In this document: positions 26,185-34,955 of the stretch, in pieces
How the letters are laid out: each line of letters opens with the position of its first letter
Numbering within the stretch: position 1 is the stretch's first letter
Assembly: GCA_035937795.1 (NCBI GenBank)
Contig: DASZHO010000051.1
Location: 62,001-126,000, forward strand
Reading direction: 5' to 3'
DNA length: 64,000 bases
From: JAMQPK01 sp035937795
GTDB taxonomy: Bacteria > Acidobacteriota > Vicinamibacteria > Vicinamibacterales > JAMQPK01
Program-made: the position numbers and the translations under genes
Notes under the pieces: generated by a model
The model's input: only the letters and a program-made list of their open reading frames with translations
What the model was told of the DNA's origin: nothing
Databases searched by the model: none

Positions 26185-26205
26185 AGTAAGAAGGAATGAA
26201 GGAGT
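26149..26205. repeat. Purine-rich short tandem repeat (AGTAAGAAGG type)
   Basis: Irregular copies of AAGTAAGAAGG and GAATGAAGGAGTG between the RluA stop and the convergent MFS gene. It is comparable to the GAAAGTT repeat at 34164-34232 and the CTCAGGG repeats at gene ends in this genome. Confidence 0.6.
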
Positions 26206-26211
26206 GTGGGG

Positions 26212-27528
26212 TCATTCTTGCTCGGGCGGCGTCATCAGCTGCGCCGCGCTCTGCAGACCGGTTGCCATCTGCGGCAGGATGCCCATCCGCACGTAAATCG
26301 GACGGACCACCGAGCGGATCTCGGGCAGTTCCTGCCTGAACCAGACGGCGGCAGCCGCACACAGGATCCCGCTCAGGAGGACGGTGTGCGGCGCGCCAAT
26401 CCGCGCGGACAACGCGCCGGCCAGCAGGCTGCCGAAGGGGGCGGTGCCCAGAAAGCACATCGTGTAGAAGCTCATCACGCGTCCCCGCTTCTCATCGTCG
26501 ACGATGGTCTGGATGACCGTGTTGCTCGAGGCCATCTGCACCATCATGCCAGAGCCGACGAACGTCATGAAGATGAGCGACAGCCACAGATGGCGGGAAA
26601 ACGAGAAGGCGACGAGCGCGAGGCTGAACGTCGTGGTCGCAATCAGGATGACGCGGCCCAGACCCACCACCGATTTTCGCCCGGCCAGCCACAGAGCTCC
26701 TGCCAGCGCTCCGCAACCGGAGGCGGTCATCAGAAAGCCCAGCGTATGCGGGCCGCCGTGCAGCACGTCGTTGGCGAATACCGGCATCAGCACCGCGTAC
26801 GGCATGCCGAGCAGGCTCACCAGCGCCAGCAACGTCATCAGGGACCGGATCGGCCTGAATCCCGTCACGTAGCTCAGCCCTTCCTTGAACTGGGTCAGCA
26901 CCGTCGCGCTATGCGCCCGCCTGTGCGTCTTCCGGACGCCGCGCATCATCAGGAGCGCCACGATCACCGCGAAGTAGCTGAAACCGTCGATCAGGAAACA
27001 CCACCCTTCACCCGACCAGGCGATGACGAGGCCGGCGATTGACGGACCGATCAGCCGCGCGGCGTTGAACATCGACGAGTTGAGCGCAATCGCGTTGGAC
27101 AAATCCTCCTTGTCTTCGATCATTGTTACCAGGAACGCCTGACGGCCGGGCATGTCGAAGGCGTTCACGACGCCCTGAACAGCGTTCAGCAGAATGACGG
27201 CGGTCACGGTGATGTGTCCTGTCAACATCAGGCCGGCCAGGGCGAACGACTGCAACATCGAGATCACCTGCGTGCCGACCAGCAGCTTGTGGCGATCCCA
27301 CCGGTCGACGTAGGCGCCGGCAAAGGGTCCCATGACAAATCCGGGAAACTGGCCGGCGAACCCAACCACGCCGAGCAGAAGCGCCGAGCCGGTGAGGCGA
27401 TACACCAGCCAGCTCGTCGCCGTCATGGTCATCCAGCTGCCAATCAGCGAGACGATCTGACCTCCGAAGAACAAGCGGTAATTGCGGTAGGAAAGCGCCC
27501 GGAGCATGAAGGAAATACGGGAGGGCAT
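26212..27528 (-). CDS. MFS transporter of the enterobactin-exporter-like (MFS_3) family
   Basis: The ATG at 27528 gives 438 aa; the frame could extend to 27561. About 12 membrane helices, with an MFS_3/EntS-like start (RALSYRNYRLFFGGQIVSL), a G-x-D-R loop in the form YVDRWDRHKLL and a second half containing AGALWLAGRKSVVG. Transporters of this group export siderophores or drugs; no siderophore genes are nearby. C-terminal tail is short and charged. Confidence 0.85.
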   Translation of the reverse strand: MPSRISFMLRALSYRNYRLFFGGQIVSLIGSWMTMTATSWLVYRLTGSALLLGVVGFAGQFPGFVMGPFAGAYVDRWDRHKLLVGTQVISMLQSFALAGLMLTGHITVTAVILLNAVQGVVNAFDMPGRQAFLVTMIEDKEDLSNAIALNSSMFNAARLIGPSIAGLVIAWSGEGWCFLIDGFSYFAVIVALLMMRGVRKTHRRAHSATVLTQFKEGLSYVTGFRPIRSLMTLLALVSLLGMPYAVLMPVFANDVLHGGPHTLGFLMTASGCGALAGALWLAGRKSVVGLGRVILIATTTFSLALVAFSFSRHLWLSLIFMTFVGSGMMVQMASSNTVIQTIVDDEKRGRVMSFYTMCFLGTAPFGSLLAGALSARIGAPHTVLLSGILCAAAAVWFRQELPEIRSVVRPIYVRMGILPQMATGLQSAAQLMTPPEQE

Positions 27529-27613
27529 CAGGGAGATTTTATAAGAGTTTTCAGGGCACAAAGGGCACTCCTCTTGCAGCTCTCACCACAACGAGGAAAT
27601 CGGGAGGCAGAAA

Positions 27614-28129
27614 GTGCGCATTGCCATACACCCCCATTCATCCCACGAACACCCCCATCTGCATCAGGCTCATCTGCATCACCACGTGCTGTGGGGGATC
27701 TTGATGATTCTGGTGTTGCTGCTGCTGCTCTCGGCGCTCGTCACCGCAGACGCCACCGTCACAACGTCGGGCACGATCGCCGCCGCGCCGGACAGTTTCC
27801 TCGGCACCCAGGTGGCGTTGCCGAACGCCGAGGTTCGACACGCAAAGAGCGTGGGCGTGTTCACCCTGGCCGAAAACGAACTCTCCTTCAACTCGGACAT
27901 CGCGGTTATCGTTCCGACCCCGGCGCTGGACGCTGTTGAGGAAAACGAGCTGGTGTCGGTCGAGGGCACGGTCCGGCTTTACAACGTGGCCGAATTCGAG
28001 CGGGATTACCTCTGGTACCGGGAGGCCGACTTCAAGGCCGATGAAAATCTGCTGTTGAACCGGCCGGTCATCGTGGCCAGCTCGGTTCTGACGGCGGAAG
28101 GGGCGGAACTGGTGGCCCCGGGAAAGTAA
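27614..28129 (+). CDS. Hypothetical membrane-anchored protein with His-rich N-terminus
   Basis: The GTG at 27614 follows GGGAGG by 6 bases. The 171-aa product begins with ten His residues in the first 24 positions (HPHSSHEHPHLHQAHLHHH), then one membrane helix (residues 25-45) and a periplasmic or cytoplasmic beta-rich domain of ~115 residues. The His cluster could bind metal. No family recognised. Convergent with the ankyrin gene, 15 bases between stops. Confidence 0.75.
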   Translation: MRIAIHPHSSHEHPHLHQAHLHHHVLWGILMILVLLLLLSALVTADATVTTSGTIAAAPDSFLGTQVALPNAEVRHAKSVGVFTLAENELSFNSDIAVIVPTPALDAVEENELVSVEGTVRLYNVAEFERDYLWYREADFKADENLLLNRPVIVASSVLTAEGAELVAPGK

Positions 28130-28144
28130 AATAAGGAGTGAAGG

Positions 28145-29365
28145 TCACTTGATGACGCTTTGCAGGTATTTCAGCACTTCCTGTTCGCCGACGAGGGCGG
28201 CGTAGCCGGCGGCGCTTCTCCCCTCCTTGTCGTGCGCCATCGGGTCGGCACCTTTCGCCACAAGCAGTTTCACCGTCTCCAGCAGTCCGCGAACCGACGC
28301 GCCCATCAGGGCTGTACGGCCCAGCTTATCGACTGCGTTGACGTCGACGGCGCGGTCGATCAACAGCTGCATGGTTTCGGCGCTGCCGCTGAAGGCAGCC
28401 GCCAGCAAGGGAGTGAGACCGTCGGCATTAGCGGCGGTCACGTCGATTCCCTTCGATACCAGCATCTTCATGGTGCCTGCACAACCGCCCATGGCGGCGG
28501 CGATGGGAGCCGTATGGCCACCCTCGTCTCTTGCGTTCAACTCGACACCTCGGGCGAGGAAGAGCTGAACGATGTCGTCGTGGCATTTGGAGGCGGCGAC
28601 CAGGTAGCCGGCCGCCATTCCCTTTTTCGCGCCGCCCTCGAGCAGCGCGTTCGCCGCATCGATGTTGCCTGCCGCCGCCGCGTAGACCAGCGGTGTCCCG
28701 CCCTGTGCGTCGGCGGCCTCGACGTCCGCGCCCTTCGCCATCAACGCCCGCAGCGGCGCGGCAAAACCCTGGATTGCGGCCGCCATCAAGGCGGTCCGCC
28801 CCAGCCGGTCTTTCGCGGCGAGATTGGCCCCGCGCGCCAGGAGCAACTCCACCGAATCGGCGTAGCCGCCAAAGGCCGCGCTCATCAGCGCCGTGGATCC
28901 AACCGAATTTGCCGCATTCACGTCCGCGCCGGCATCGAGCAGCGCGCGCACCGCGTCCGCGCGGCCCGTCGACGCGGCCGCCATCAGCGCGGTCATGCCG
29001 TCCTTGTCGGCGGCGCGCACGCTGGCGCCTTTTGCGATGAGTAACTGCAACACGGGCGTGTGCCCTTCGGCCGCTGCCATCATCAGCGGCGACACACCCT
29101 CCACGTCCCGCGCATTCACCGCCGCGCCGGCATCGAGCAGCACCTGGACCGCGGCAAGGTTTCCCTGCGCCGCGGCGTAGGTCAAGGCGGTTCGTTCGCT
29201 CCGATCGGTCTCATCGACCTTGGTCCCTGAACCGAGGAGAGATTGCAACCGCACCGCATCGCCCCGCATGGCGGCCTCGGCGAGCTGACTTTGCAGGTCT
29301 TGCGCGTGAAGAGGCAGCGCCAGCGCCAGCAGCAGACACGGGGTCAGAGACCGCGCCGGGGTCAG
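28145..29365 (-). CDS. Exported ankyrin-repeat protein, probable CTG start
   Basis: The first ATG in the frame (29269) would omit an evident signal peptide. Upstream and in frame the sequence reads a hydrophobic stretch (PCLLLALALPLHAQD) and reaches a CTG at 29365 that overlaps the upstream stop (CTGA) and has GAAGGGGAAG just before it. This gives 406 aa: a signal peptide of ~20 residues, then about 11 ankyrin repeats (motifs such as TALMAAA, VLLDAGA and VNARD). Ankyrin proteins mediate protein contacts; this one would act in the periplasm. Coupled to the redoxin-like gene at 29362-29745. Confidence 0.82.
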   Translation of the reverse strand: MTPARSLTPCLLLALALPLHAQDLQSQLAEAAMRGDAVRLQSLLGSGTKVDETDRSERTALTYAAAQGNLAAVQVLLDAGAAVNARDVEGVSPLMMAAAEGHTPVLQLLIAKGASVRAADKDGMTALMAAASTGRADAVRALLDAGADVNAANSVGSTALMSAAFGGYADSVELLLARGANLAAKDRLGRTALMAAAIQGFAAPLRALMAKGADVEAADAQGGTPLVYAAAAGNIDAANALLEGGAKKGMAAGYLVAASKCHDDIVQLFLARGVELNARDEGGHTAPIAAAMGGCAGTMKMLVSKGIDVTAANADGLTPLLAAAFSGSAETMQLLIDRAVDVNAVDKLGRTALMGASVRGLLETVKLLVAKGADPMAHDKEGRSAAGYAALVGEQEVLKYLQSVIK

Positions 29366-29745
29366 TGCACTTCCCCTTCGCCTTCAGGGCACTGAATCTC
29401 CACAAATCGCAGCCACGCGGCAATTTCACGCGGGGAGGGCAGGTCGGCAACGTTGGCGGAAGAGGTGATCCAGTGAAGCTCGCCCCACCGGTCGGCGACC
29501 GCGCAACCGGGCAGCGGCATCCCCTCGACCGGATTGGTGGTGACGACCACGACCGCGTCATGGACGGCGAGCGCCGGGAGCGCCTCGCGCAATTGCTGGA
29601 TGTAGACCCGGGCGTCAGCCGAGTTCTCCTCGGCAAGGCACACGAGCGCGAGGTTTTTTTTCTGCCACACGTCCGCGTAGTTCACCCGGATATCGTCGAC
29701 GGTGACGATTTCAAAATGGGGAACGCGGTCGCCCTGAAGGAGCAT
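29362..29745 (-). CDS. Thioredoxin-fold (redoxin-like) protein lacking CxxC
   Basis: A 127-aa protein whose start is not clear. It reads VPHFEIVTVDDIRVNYADVW, LALVCLAEENSADARVYIQQL and VVVVTTNPVEGMPLPG, an AhpC/redoxin-like fold, but the active-site peroxidatic Cys of typical peroxiredoxins is not in a recognisable position (one Cys at LVCLA). A catalytic role is doubtful; it could be a structural or binding relative. Its stop overlaps the ankyrin gene start. Confidence 0.7.
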   Translation of the reverse strand: MLLQGDRVPHFEIVTVDDIRVNYADVWQKKNLALVCLAEENSADARVYIQQLREALPALAVHDAVVVVTTNPVEGMPLPGCAVADRWGELHWITSSANVADLPSPREIAAWLRFVEIQCPEGEGEVH

Positions 29746-29795
29746 TCGAAAAACTTACCACAGAGAACACAGCGGAGCACAGACCTTTTGACGCT

Positions 29796-31280
29796 TTACC
29801 GCTCGAATGACTCGCGGCGGCCGGAGGCCGACAGCTTGATGATGTACTGCTCGGGATGATCCCAGAACAATTTTCTCAGCTCGCCGAGGCTGCTCGCCCC
29901 GCCGTAGCTGATCGACGAGCAGAGATGCTTCAGCATGCCGGCAATTACCGGCCGCACCGACCCGCGCAGGGGCACGCTCACCTCGAGACCCTCGGCGCCG
30001 AGCGTATCCACGTCGATCGCATCGGAGTCCTCGACGTCGAGCCGATCCACCATCGCGCCGATCGACGCCATCCCCCTGAATACCTTGAACGGCACGCGCA
30101 CCACTTTCTGCGACTCGGGCAGCACGACGGATTTGTGAACCGTCTCGCCTGGCGTCTCCGTGGTGCCGGCAAACGCATTGCCCAGCATCACCGTGTCGCC
30201 ACCGAAGAGCAGCGCCTCGATGATGCCGCCGTCGCGGCGAATCCCGCCGTCGGCAATCAGCGGAACCCTGTCACCAACGGCCATCTGGCATTCGACGAGC
30301 GCCTGAAGCTGCGGCACGCCGAAGTTCGTGTTCAAACGGGTCGTGCACCCGCCGCCGGGCCCGATCCCCACTTTGATGCCGTTGACGCCGCGCTCCGCGA
30401 GATACCTCGCACCCTCGGCCGTGGCCACATTGCCGGCAATCATTTCGAAATCACCGAGCTTCGCACGGAACGCTTCGACGGCCTTCGCCATCACCACCGA
30501 ATGGCCGTGGGCGATATCGATGACGAGCACGTCGACGCCCGCGCGGATGAGCTCCGCGGCGCGCTCGAGGAAATCGCCTTTGGCGCCGATCGCGGCGCCG
30601 ACTCGAAGGCGACCCTGCGCGTCGCGCGACGCAAACGGCAAACGCTTCTGATGAACGATATCCCGGGAGGTGATCAGCCCTGTCAGCACGCCGTTCGGGC
30701 CCACCAGCGGCAGCTTCTTGATTTTTCGCTTCGCCATCACCCGCTCGGCCTCGTCGAGTGAGATGTCGCCTTCGTGCAGCACGAGCTTGTCGAGCGGCGT
30801 CATCCGCTCGCCCACCTGCTGCTGGCCGCCCACGAAGCGGGCGTCGCGCGTGGTGAGCAACCCTCTCAGCTTTCGATCGCCATCCACGACCACAAGCGTT
30901 CCCACACCCGAGCGCTCCATGGTCTCGGTCGCCTCGCGCAGGCTGGCCGTCGCACCGATCGTGTAGGGGTCCGGAATGACGCCGTGCTGGGTGCGCTTGA
31001 CGACCTCGACTTCGCGCACCTGTGCGGCAATGTCGCCGCCGCGGAAGCCGCGGTCGATGATGCCAATCCCGCCCTCTTCGGCCTGGACGATGGCCATGGC
31101 GGCGCGGGTAATCGTATCCATGTTGGCGGACACGATCGGGTGTTTCAGCGTGAGATGCTCCGACAGACGCGACGACAGATCGATGGTCCTGGGATCGCGC
31201 CGCTCGAGCACGCCGAAATGCGGCGAGAAGAGAAAGTCGTCGAACGTACAGCCATGGACCTCGGCCAGCAGATCGGTCAT
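29796..31280 (-). CDS. IMP dehydrogenase/GMP reductase family protein
   Basis: A 494-aa protein with the IMPDH barrel and an inserted pair of CBS domains (residues 95-210). The substrate-binding loop is GIGPGGGCTTR with active-site C312 (typical: GIGPGSICTTR). The flap region (FRGMASIGAM, then VPLRGSVRPVI) does not show the Arg-Tyr dyad that true IMPDH uses for hydrolysis in the expected place. It could be IMPDH, GMP reductase or the GuaB1-like group. No gua or pur neighbours. It diverges from the amidase gene 32 bases away. Confidence 0.85.
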   Translation of the reverse strand: MTDLLAEVHGCTFDDFLFSPHFGVLERRDPRTIDLSSRLSEHLTLKHPIVSANMDTITRAAMAIVQAEEGGIGIIDRGFRGGDIAAQVREVEVVKRTQHGVIPDPYTIGATASLREATETMERSGVGTLVVVDGDRKLRGLLTTRDARFVGGQQQVGERMTPLDKLVLHEGDISLDEAERVMAKRKIKKLPLVGPNGVLTGLITSRDIVHQKRLPFASRDAQGRLRVGAAIGAKGDFLERAAELIRAGVDVLVIDIAHGHSVVMAKAVEAFRAKLGDFEMIAGNVATAEGARYLAERGVNGIKVGIGPGGGCTTRLNTNFGVPQLQALVECQMAVGDRVPLIADGGIRRDGGIIEALLFGGDTVMLGNAFAGTTETPGETVHKSVVLPESQKVVRVPFKVFRGMASIGAMVDRLDVEDSDAIDVDTLGAEGLEVSVPLRGSVRPVIAGMLKHLCSSISYGGASSLGELRKLFWDHPEQYIIKLSASGRRESFER

Positions 31281-31312
31281 TGCGACATCATATCCAAATA
31301 GACCTAACGAGT

Positions 31313-32881
31313 ATGATTACCTCAGTGACCACCCGCCGGGTTTTCCATGCCGTGTACGCGCTGCTGGGCCTGTTCCTCGCATCGTTGTTGAGCGGGTTGA
31401 GCGGGTTGAGCGGGTTGAGCGGCGTAGTGTCGGGACAGGCGCCCGGTTCCGGTGGGTCCGTGACCGTGCTCTCCCGCGACGGCCGGCGTCCGCTGCCGGC
31501 CGTGGAAGTGCAGGGCCACAGCATGGTGGGGCTGGACGACCTCGCCAACCTGTTTCAGCTCACCATCCGTGAAGATGCCGCTCCGCGCGCGGTCACTGTG
31601 ACCTACAAAGATCGGACGATCGTGTTGACGCCCGATCAGGCGCTGGCGTCGATGTCGGGGCGCCTCGTCTCGCTGCCGGCGCCGCTGACGCGGCAGGGCC
31701 GCCGCTGGCTGGTACCGGTGGAATTCGCCGGCGTTGCGTTGCCGCTCATCTACGACACGAAGCTTGACTACCGCCCGGACTCGCGGCTGCTGATCGTGGG
31801 CGATATGCGGGTGCCTCACGTCGTGGCGCTGTACGACGACACCGGCAACATTCTGCGAGTCACGCTGGGCATCACACCAAAGGCGATGACCAGCATCGTT
31901 CAGGATCAGAACCGGCTGCTGGTACGAATCGACGCCGATGCGCTCGATCCTGCGCTGCTGCCGCCGCCCCAGCAGAATTTCCTGACCGGCATTCGAGCCA
32001 CCGAGCCGAACACGATCCAGATGGATCTCGGCTCGCGCTTTGCGTCGTACCGCTCGTCGACACCGATTTCCACTGGCGCCGCGGCGCAGCTGACGATCGA
32101 TCTGCTGCCGGCGGCGGGAGAGTCCACGTCTGCAGGCCCAGCACCGGCGCCGCCCGAGCCGAACGCGTCGAACCTTCCGGTGTTCGGCGGCGCACGATCG
32201 TCGATTCGCACCATCGTGCTCGATCCGGGGCACGGCGGCGACGATAGCGGGGTGAAGGGCACGGCCGGCATCCTGGAGAAGGACGTGGCGCTGGCGGTGG
32301 CCAGGCGCGCGAAAAGCGTGATCGAGGGCCGGCTCGGCATTCGAGTACTGTTGACGCGCGATGAAGACACCAAACCCGATGCCGACACGCGCGCCGCGGT
32401 TGCGAACAACAACAAGGCCGATCTGTTCATCAGTCTGCACGCGAACGGGTCGCCTCGCGAGTCGGCCCAAGGCGCGCTGATTTACTACCTGAATCTCGAT
32501 CATTCAGGCGAAGAAGCGCGGCGGCAATCGCAGGCCGACCGCGAGGTGCTCTCGATATACGGCGGCGGCAGCCGGGAATTCGCGCTCCTGGACTGGGAGC
32601 TGGCGCAGGCGGCGCACGTTCAGGAATCCGCGGCGTTTGCGGGCCTCATCGAACAGAAGATGCGCGCCATGGCCAACGTGTCGGCGGTGAGCGTGCAGAA
32701 AGCACCGATGCGCGGGCTCACCGCCGCCAACATGCCGGCGGTGCTCATCGAAATGGGCTACCTGTCGAACCCGGCCGAGGAGAAAACGCTCTCGTCGGCG
32801 GAATTTCAGAGCGGTGTGGCGCAAGCCATCGCGGAAGCCGTGATCGCCTTTCGGGACTATCTCGAACAAGCGCCAAGGTGA
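31313..32881 (+). CDS. N-acetylmuramoyl-L-alanine amidase (AmiC/LytC type)
   Basis: The ATG at 31313 begins a signal peptide whose hydrophobic core is extended by a tandem SGLSGLSGLSG. The 522-aa product has an N-terminal AMIN-like/copper amine oxidase-like region, then from about residue 300 an Amidase_3 domain: DPGHGGDDSGVKGTAG, zinc ligands in DPGHGG, LHANGS and the Glu of EMGYLSN. It cleaves the amide between MurNAc and L-Ala in peptidoglycan. It is followed by a GerMN gene (GTGATGA overlap) and then rph, rdgB. Confidence 0.92.
   Translation: MITSVTTRRVFHAVYALLGLFLASLLSGLSGLSGLSGVVSGQAPGSGGSVTVLSRDGRRPLPAVEVQGHSMVGLDDLANLFQLTIREDAAPRAVTVTYKDRTIVLTPDQALASMSGRLVSLPAPLTRQGRRWLVPVEFAGVALPLIYDTKLDYRPDSRLLIVGDMRVPHVVALYDDTGNILRVTLGITPKAMTSIVQDQNRLLVRIDADALDPALLPPPQQNFLTGIRATEPNTIQMDLGSRFASYRSSTPISTGAAAQLTIDLLPAAGESTSAGPAPAPPEPNASNLPVFGGARSSIRTIVLDPGHGGDDSGVKGTAGILEKDVALAVARRAKSVIEGRLGIRVLLTRDEDTKPDADTRAAVANNNKADLFISLHANGSPRESAQGALIYYLNLDHSGEEARRQSQADREVLSIYGGGSREFALLDWELAQAAHVQESAAFAGLIEQKMRAMANVSAVSVQKAPMRGLTAANMPAVLIEMGYLSNPAEEKTLSSAEFQSGVAQAIAEAVIAFRDYLEQAPR
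31385..31422 (+). repeat. 9-bp tandem repeat in the amidase signal peptide
   Basis: Three copies of AGCGGGTTG plus a partial (AGCGGC), read in frame as SGLSGLSGLSG. A 9-bp unit keeps the frame, so copy-number change would alter the length of the h-region only. Confidence 0.7.
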
Positions 32882-33468
32882 TGACCAAACGACGCGACAT
32901 CCTCGTGTACGCCGTGCTGGCGGGAGTTCTGGTCGCCGGCCTGATCGTCCTGTTTTTTGTGGGACCCCGATGGCTGAGCACGCCCGGTCCCGTCCAACCC
33001 GGAGCAGCGGCGGGCGCGGCGGAGGCCCGAAAGATTCGCGCGCGGCTCTTCTTTGTGGGTCCCGACGGGGAGCGTCTGTCGCCCGTGGAGCAGGAAGTGC
33101 CCCTCGGTGACGGCCCCGCCGAACAGGCCAGGCGTATCGTGGAAGCGGAGCTTTCCGCCCCGCCGACGACTTACGCGTCTCCGATTCCGGCCGGCACCAA
33201 ACTGAAAACGATCTTTCTGACGCCGAAGGGCGAGGCGTACCTGGACCTGAGCCCCGAGGTACGCACGAATCATCCGGGCGGAACGACCAATGAAGTTCTC
33301 ACGGTTTACGCGCTCGTAAACGCGCTGACATGGAATCTTCCGGCGATCACCGGCGTGCAAATTCTCGTCGACGGGAAGGAAGTCGACACGCTGGCCGGCC
33401 ATCTCGATCTCCGCCGGCCACTCGAGCAGGATCTCACTTATGCGAATGGACAATCGAGCCCCCAATGA
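32881..33468 (+). CDS. GerMN-domain lipoprotein-like membrane protein
   Basis: The ATG at 32881 (or the GTG at 32878) overlaps the amidase stop. The 195-aa product has one N-terminal membrane helix (YAVLAGVLVAGLIVLFFV) and a GerMN domain (ARLFFVGPDGERLSPVEQEV, LTPKGEAYLDLSPEVR, ALVNALTWNLPAITGVQILVDG). GerMN occurs in GerM of spore formers and in Gram-negative envelope proteins; with the amidase gene it suggests peptidoglycan metabolism. Confidence 0.85.
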   Translation: MTKRRDILVYAVLAGVLVAGLIVLFFVGPRWLSTPGPVQPGAAAGAAEARKIRARLFFVGPDGERLSPVEQEVPLGDGPAEQARRIVEAELSAPPTTYASPIPAGTKLKTIFLTPKGEAYLDLSPEVRTNHPGGTTNEVLTVYALVNALTWNLPAITGVQILVDGKEVDTLAGHLDLRRPLEQDLTYANGQSSPQ

Positions 33469-34163
33469 GCTGCGCGCCACGCGCATCCACCCGCAATTTC
33501 TCATCCATCCAGAGGGCTCGGTGCTCATGGAGTCGGGCCGCACGCGGGTGATCTGCACGGCCAGCGTGGAAGACCGCGTCCCTCCGTTTTTGCGGAACAG
33601 CGGCAAAGGCTGGGTCACCGCCGAGTACGGCATGCTGCCGCGGGCGACGTCCACACGCACGCAGCGCGAGGCGTCGACGGGAAAGGTCGGCGGGCGCACG
33701 CAGGAGATCCAGCGGCTCATCGGCCGATCGCTGCGGTCGGTGATGAAGCTCGAGTTGCTGGGCGAGCGCACGGTATGGCTGGATTGCGATGTGATCCAGG
33801 CCGACGGGGGCACGCGCACGGCGTCGATCACCGGCGCGTTCGTGGCGCTCGTGCTGGCTCTTCACTATCTGCGGGAGAAGGATCTGTTGCAGACGATGCC
33901 GGTCGTCGAGTATGTCGCGGCCACCAGCGTGGGGATCGTCGACGGCGCGCGGCTGCTCGATCTGGCCTATGAAGAAGACTCGAAGGCGGAAGTCGACATG
34001 AACATCGTGATGACGGGCGCTGGGAAGTTTATCGAGGTGCAGGGAACGGCAGAGGCGGCCCCCTTCGGCCGGGACGCGCTGCTGGAAATGCTGGACCTCG
34101 GGCAGGCCGGAATCCAGAAGCTGATTGCGCTGCAGAAAGAGGCGGTGGGGCACATACTGAAGT

Positions 34164-34165
<2 letters not shown>
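33440..34165 (+). CDS. rph: Ribonuclease PH
   Basis: A 241-aa protein. Highly conserved RNase PH motifs: the start RAPNELRATRIHPQF, GWVTAEYGMLPRAT, QEIQRLIGRSLR, DCDVIQADGGTRTASITGA and the C-terminal EAAPFGRDALLEMLDLG. It trims 3' ends of tRNA precursors phosphorolytically. The start lies inside the GerMN gene (29-base overlap). RdgB follows, a pairing common in bacteria. Confidence 0.97.
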
Positions 34166-34232
<67 letters not shown>

Positions 34233-34835
34233 TTGAAGGTCCTGCTGGTGGCGACCGCCAATCCCGACAAGCTGAAGGAAATCGTCCGCGCTCTCGCCGA
34301 TCTGCCGGTCACGCTGAAGACGCTCAACGATTTTCCAGGAGTGACAATCGCCGAAGAAACCGGATCGACGTTCGCCGAGAACGCGCGTCTGAAAGCGCTG
34401 CACTACGCCACGGCGACCGGCTTATTGACGATGGCCGAAGACTCAGGGTTTGAGGTCGACGCGTTGAACCGCGAGCCGGGAATCTACTCGGCACGTTATC
34501 TGGGGCCCAACGCCACGTATCCGGAACGGTTCGAGGCGATCTACGCCGCCGTTCGAAGGCGCAAAGACAAATCAGACCAAAGCAACGGCGCCAGGTTCGT
34601 GTGCGCGGTGGCGCTGGCCGCGGACGGCAAGATCGCCTTTGAAACCAGGGCGGTGGTCGAGGGACGACTCGCAGCACAACCCTCGGGCACCGGCGGCTTT
34701 GGCTACGACCCGATCTTCTGCTACCCCCCTTACGGCAAAACGTTCGCGGAAGTCACGCCGGAACAGAAGCTCGCCGTGAGCCATCGGGGTGAGGCCATCC
34801 GCGCCCTGAAAACCCACCTCGAGCAAAATCTGTAG
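34233..34835 (+). CDS. rdgB: XTP/dITP diphosphatase (RdgB/HAM1)
   Basis: A 200-aa protein with a TTG start immediately after the heptamer repeat. Family motifs: VLLVATANPDKLKEI (nucleotide loop TxNxxK), EETGSTFAENARLKA, AEDSGFEVDAL, GIYSARYLG, GTGGFGYDPIF and the C-terminal VSHRGEAIR. It hydrolyses non-canonical ITP/XTP to the monophosphate. Normal length. Confidence 0.96.
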   Translation: MKVLLVATANPDKLKEIVRALADLPVTLKTLNDFPGVTIAEETGSTFAENARLKALHYATATGLLTMAEDSGFEVDALNREPGIYSARYLGPNATYPERFEAIYAAVRRRKDKSDQSNGARFVCAVALAADGKIAFETRAVVEGRLAAQPSGTGGFGYDPIFCYPPYGKTFAEVTPEQKLAVSHRGEAIRALKTHLEQNL

Positions 34836-34845
34836 CCAAAACGGC

Positions 34846-34898
34846 CCGGGAGCTGAATCATTTCAATACGGCTCCCGGCGAATCAGGCCTGCCTGATC
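34846..34898. other. Two nearby inverted repeats downstream of rdgB
   Basis: CCGGGAGC at 34846-34853 pairs with GCTCCCGG at 34871-34878 (17-base loop), then a short perfect repeat ATCAGGC/GCCTGAT at 34882-34897. No U-tract, so a stem of unknown role rather than a sure terminator. Confidence 0.45.
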
Positions 34899-34955
34899 CG
34901 GAATGAGGCGCGGCCCGACGCGCCGTGGCGGAATCCTTGCATTCCGCTCATCGTT

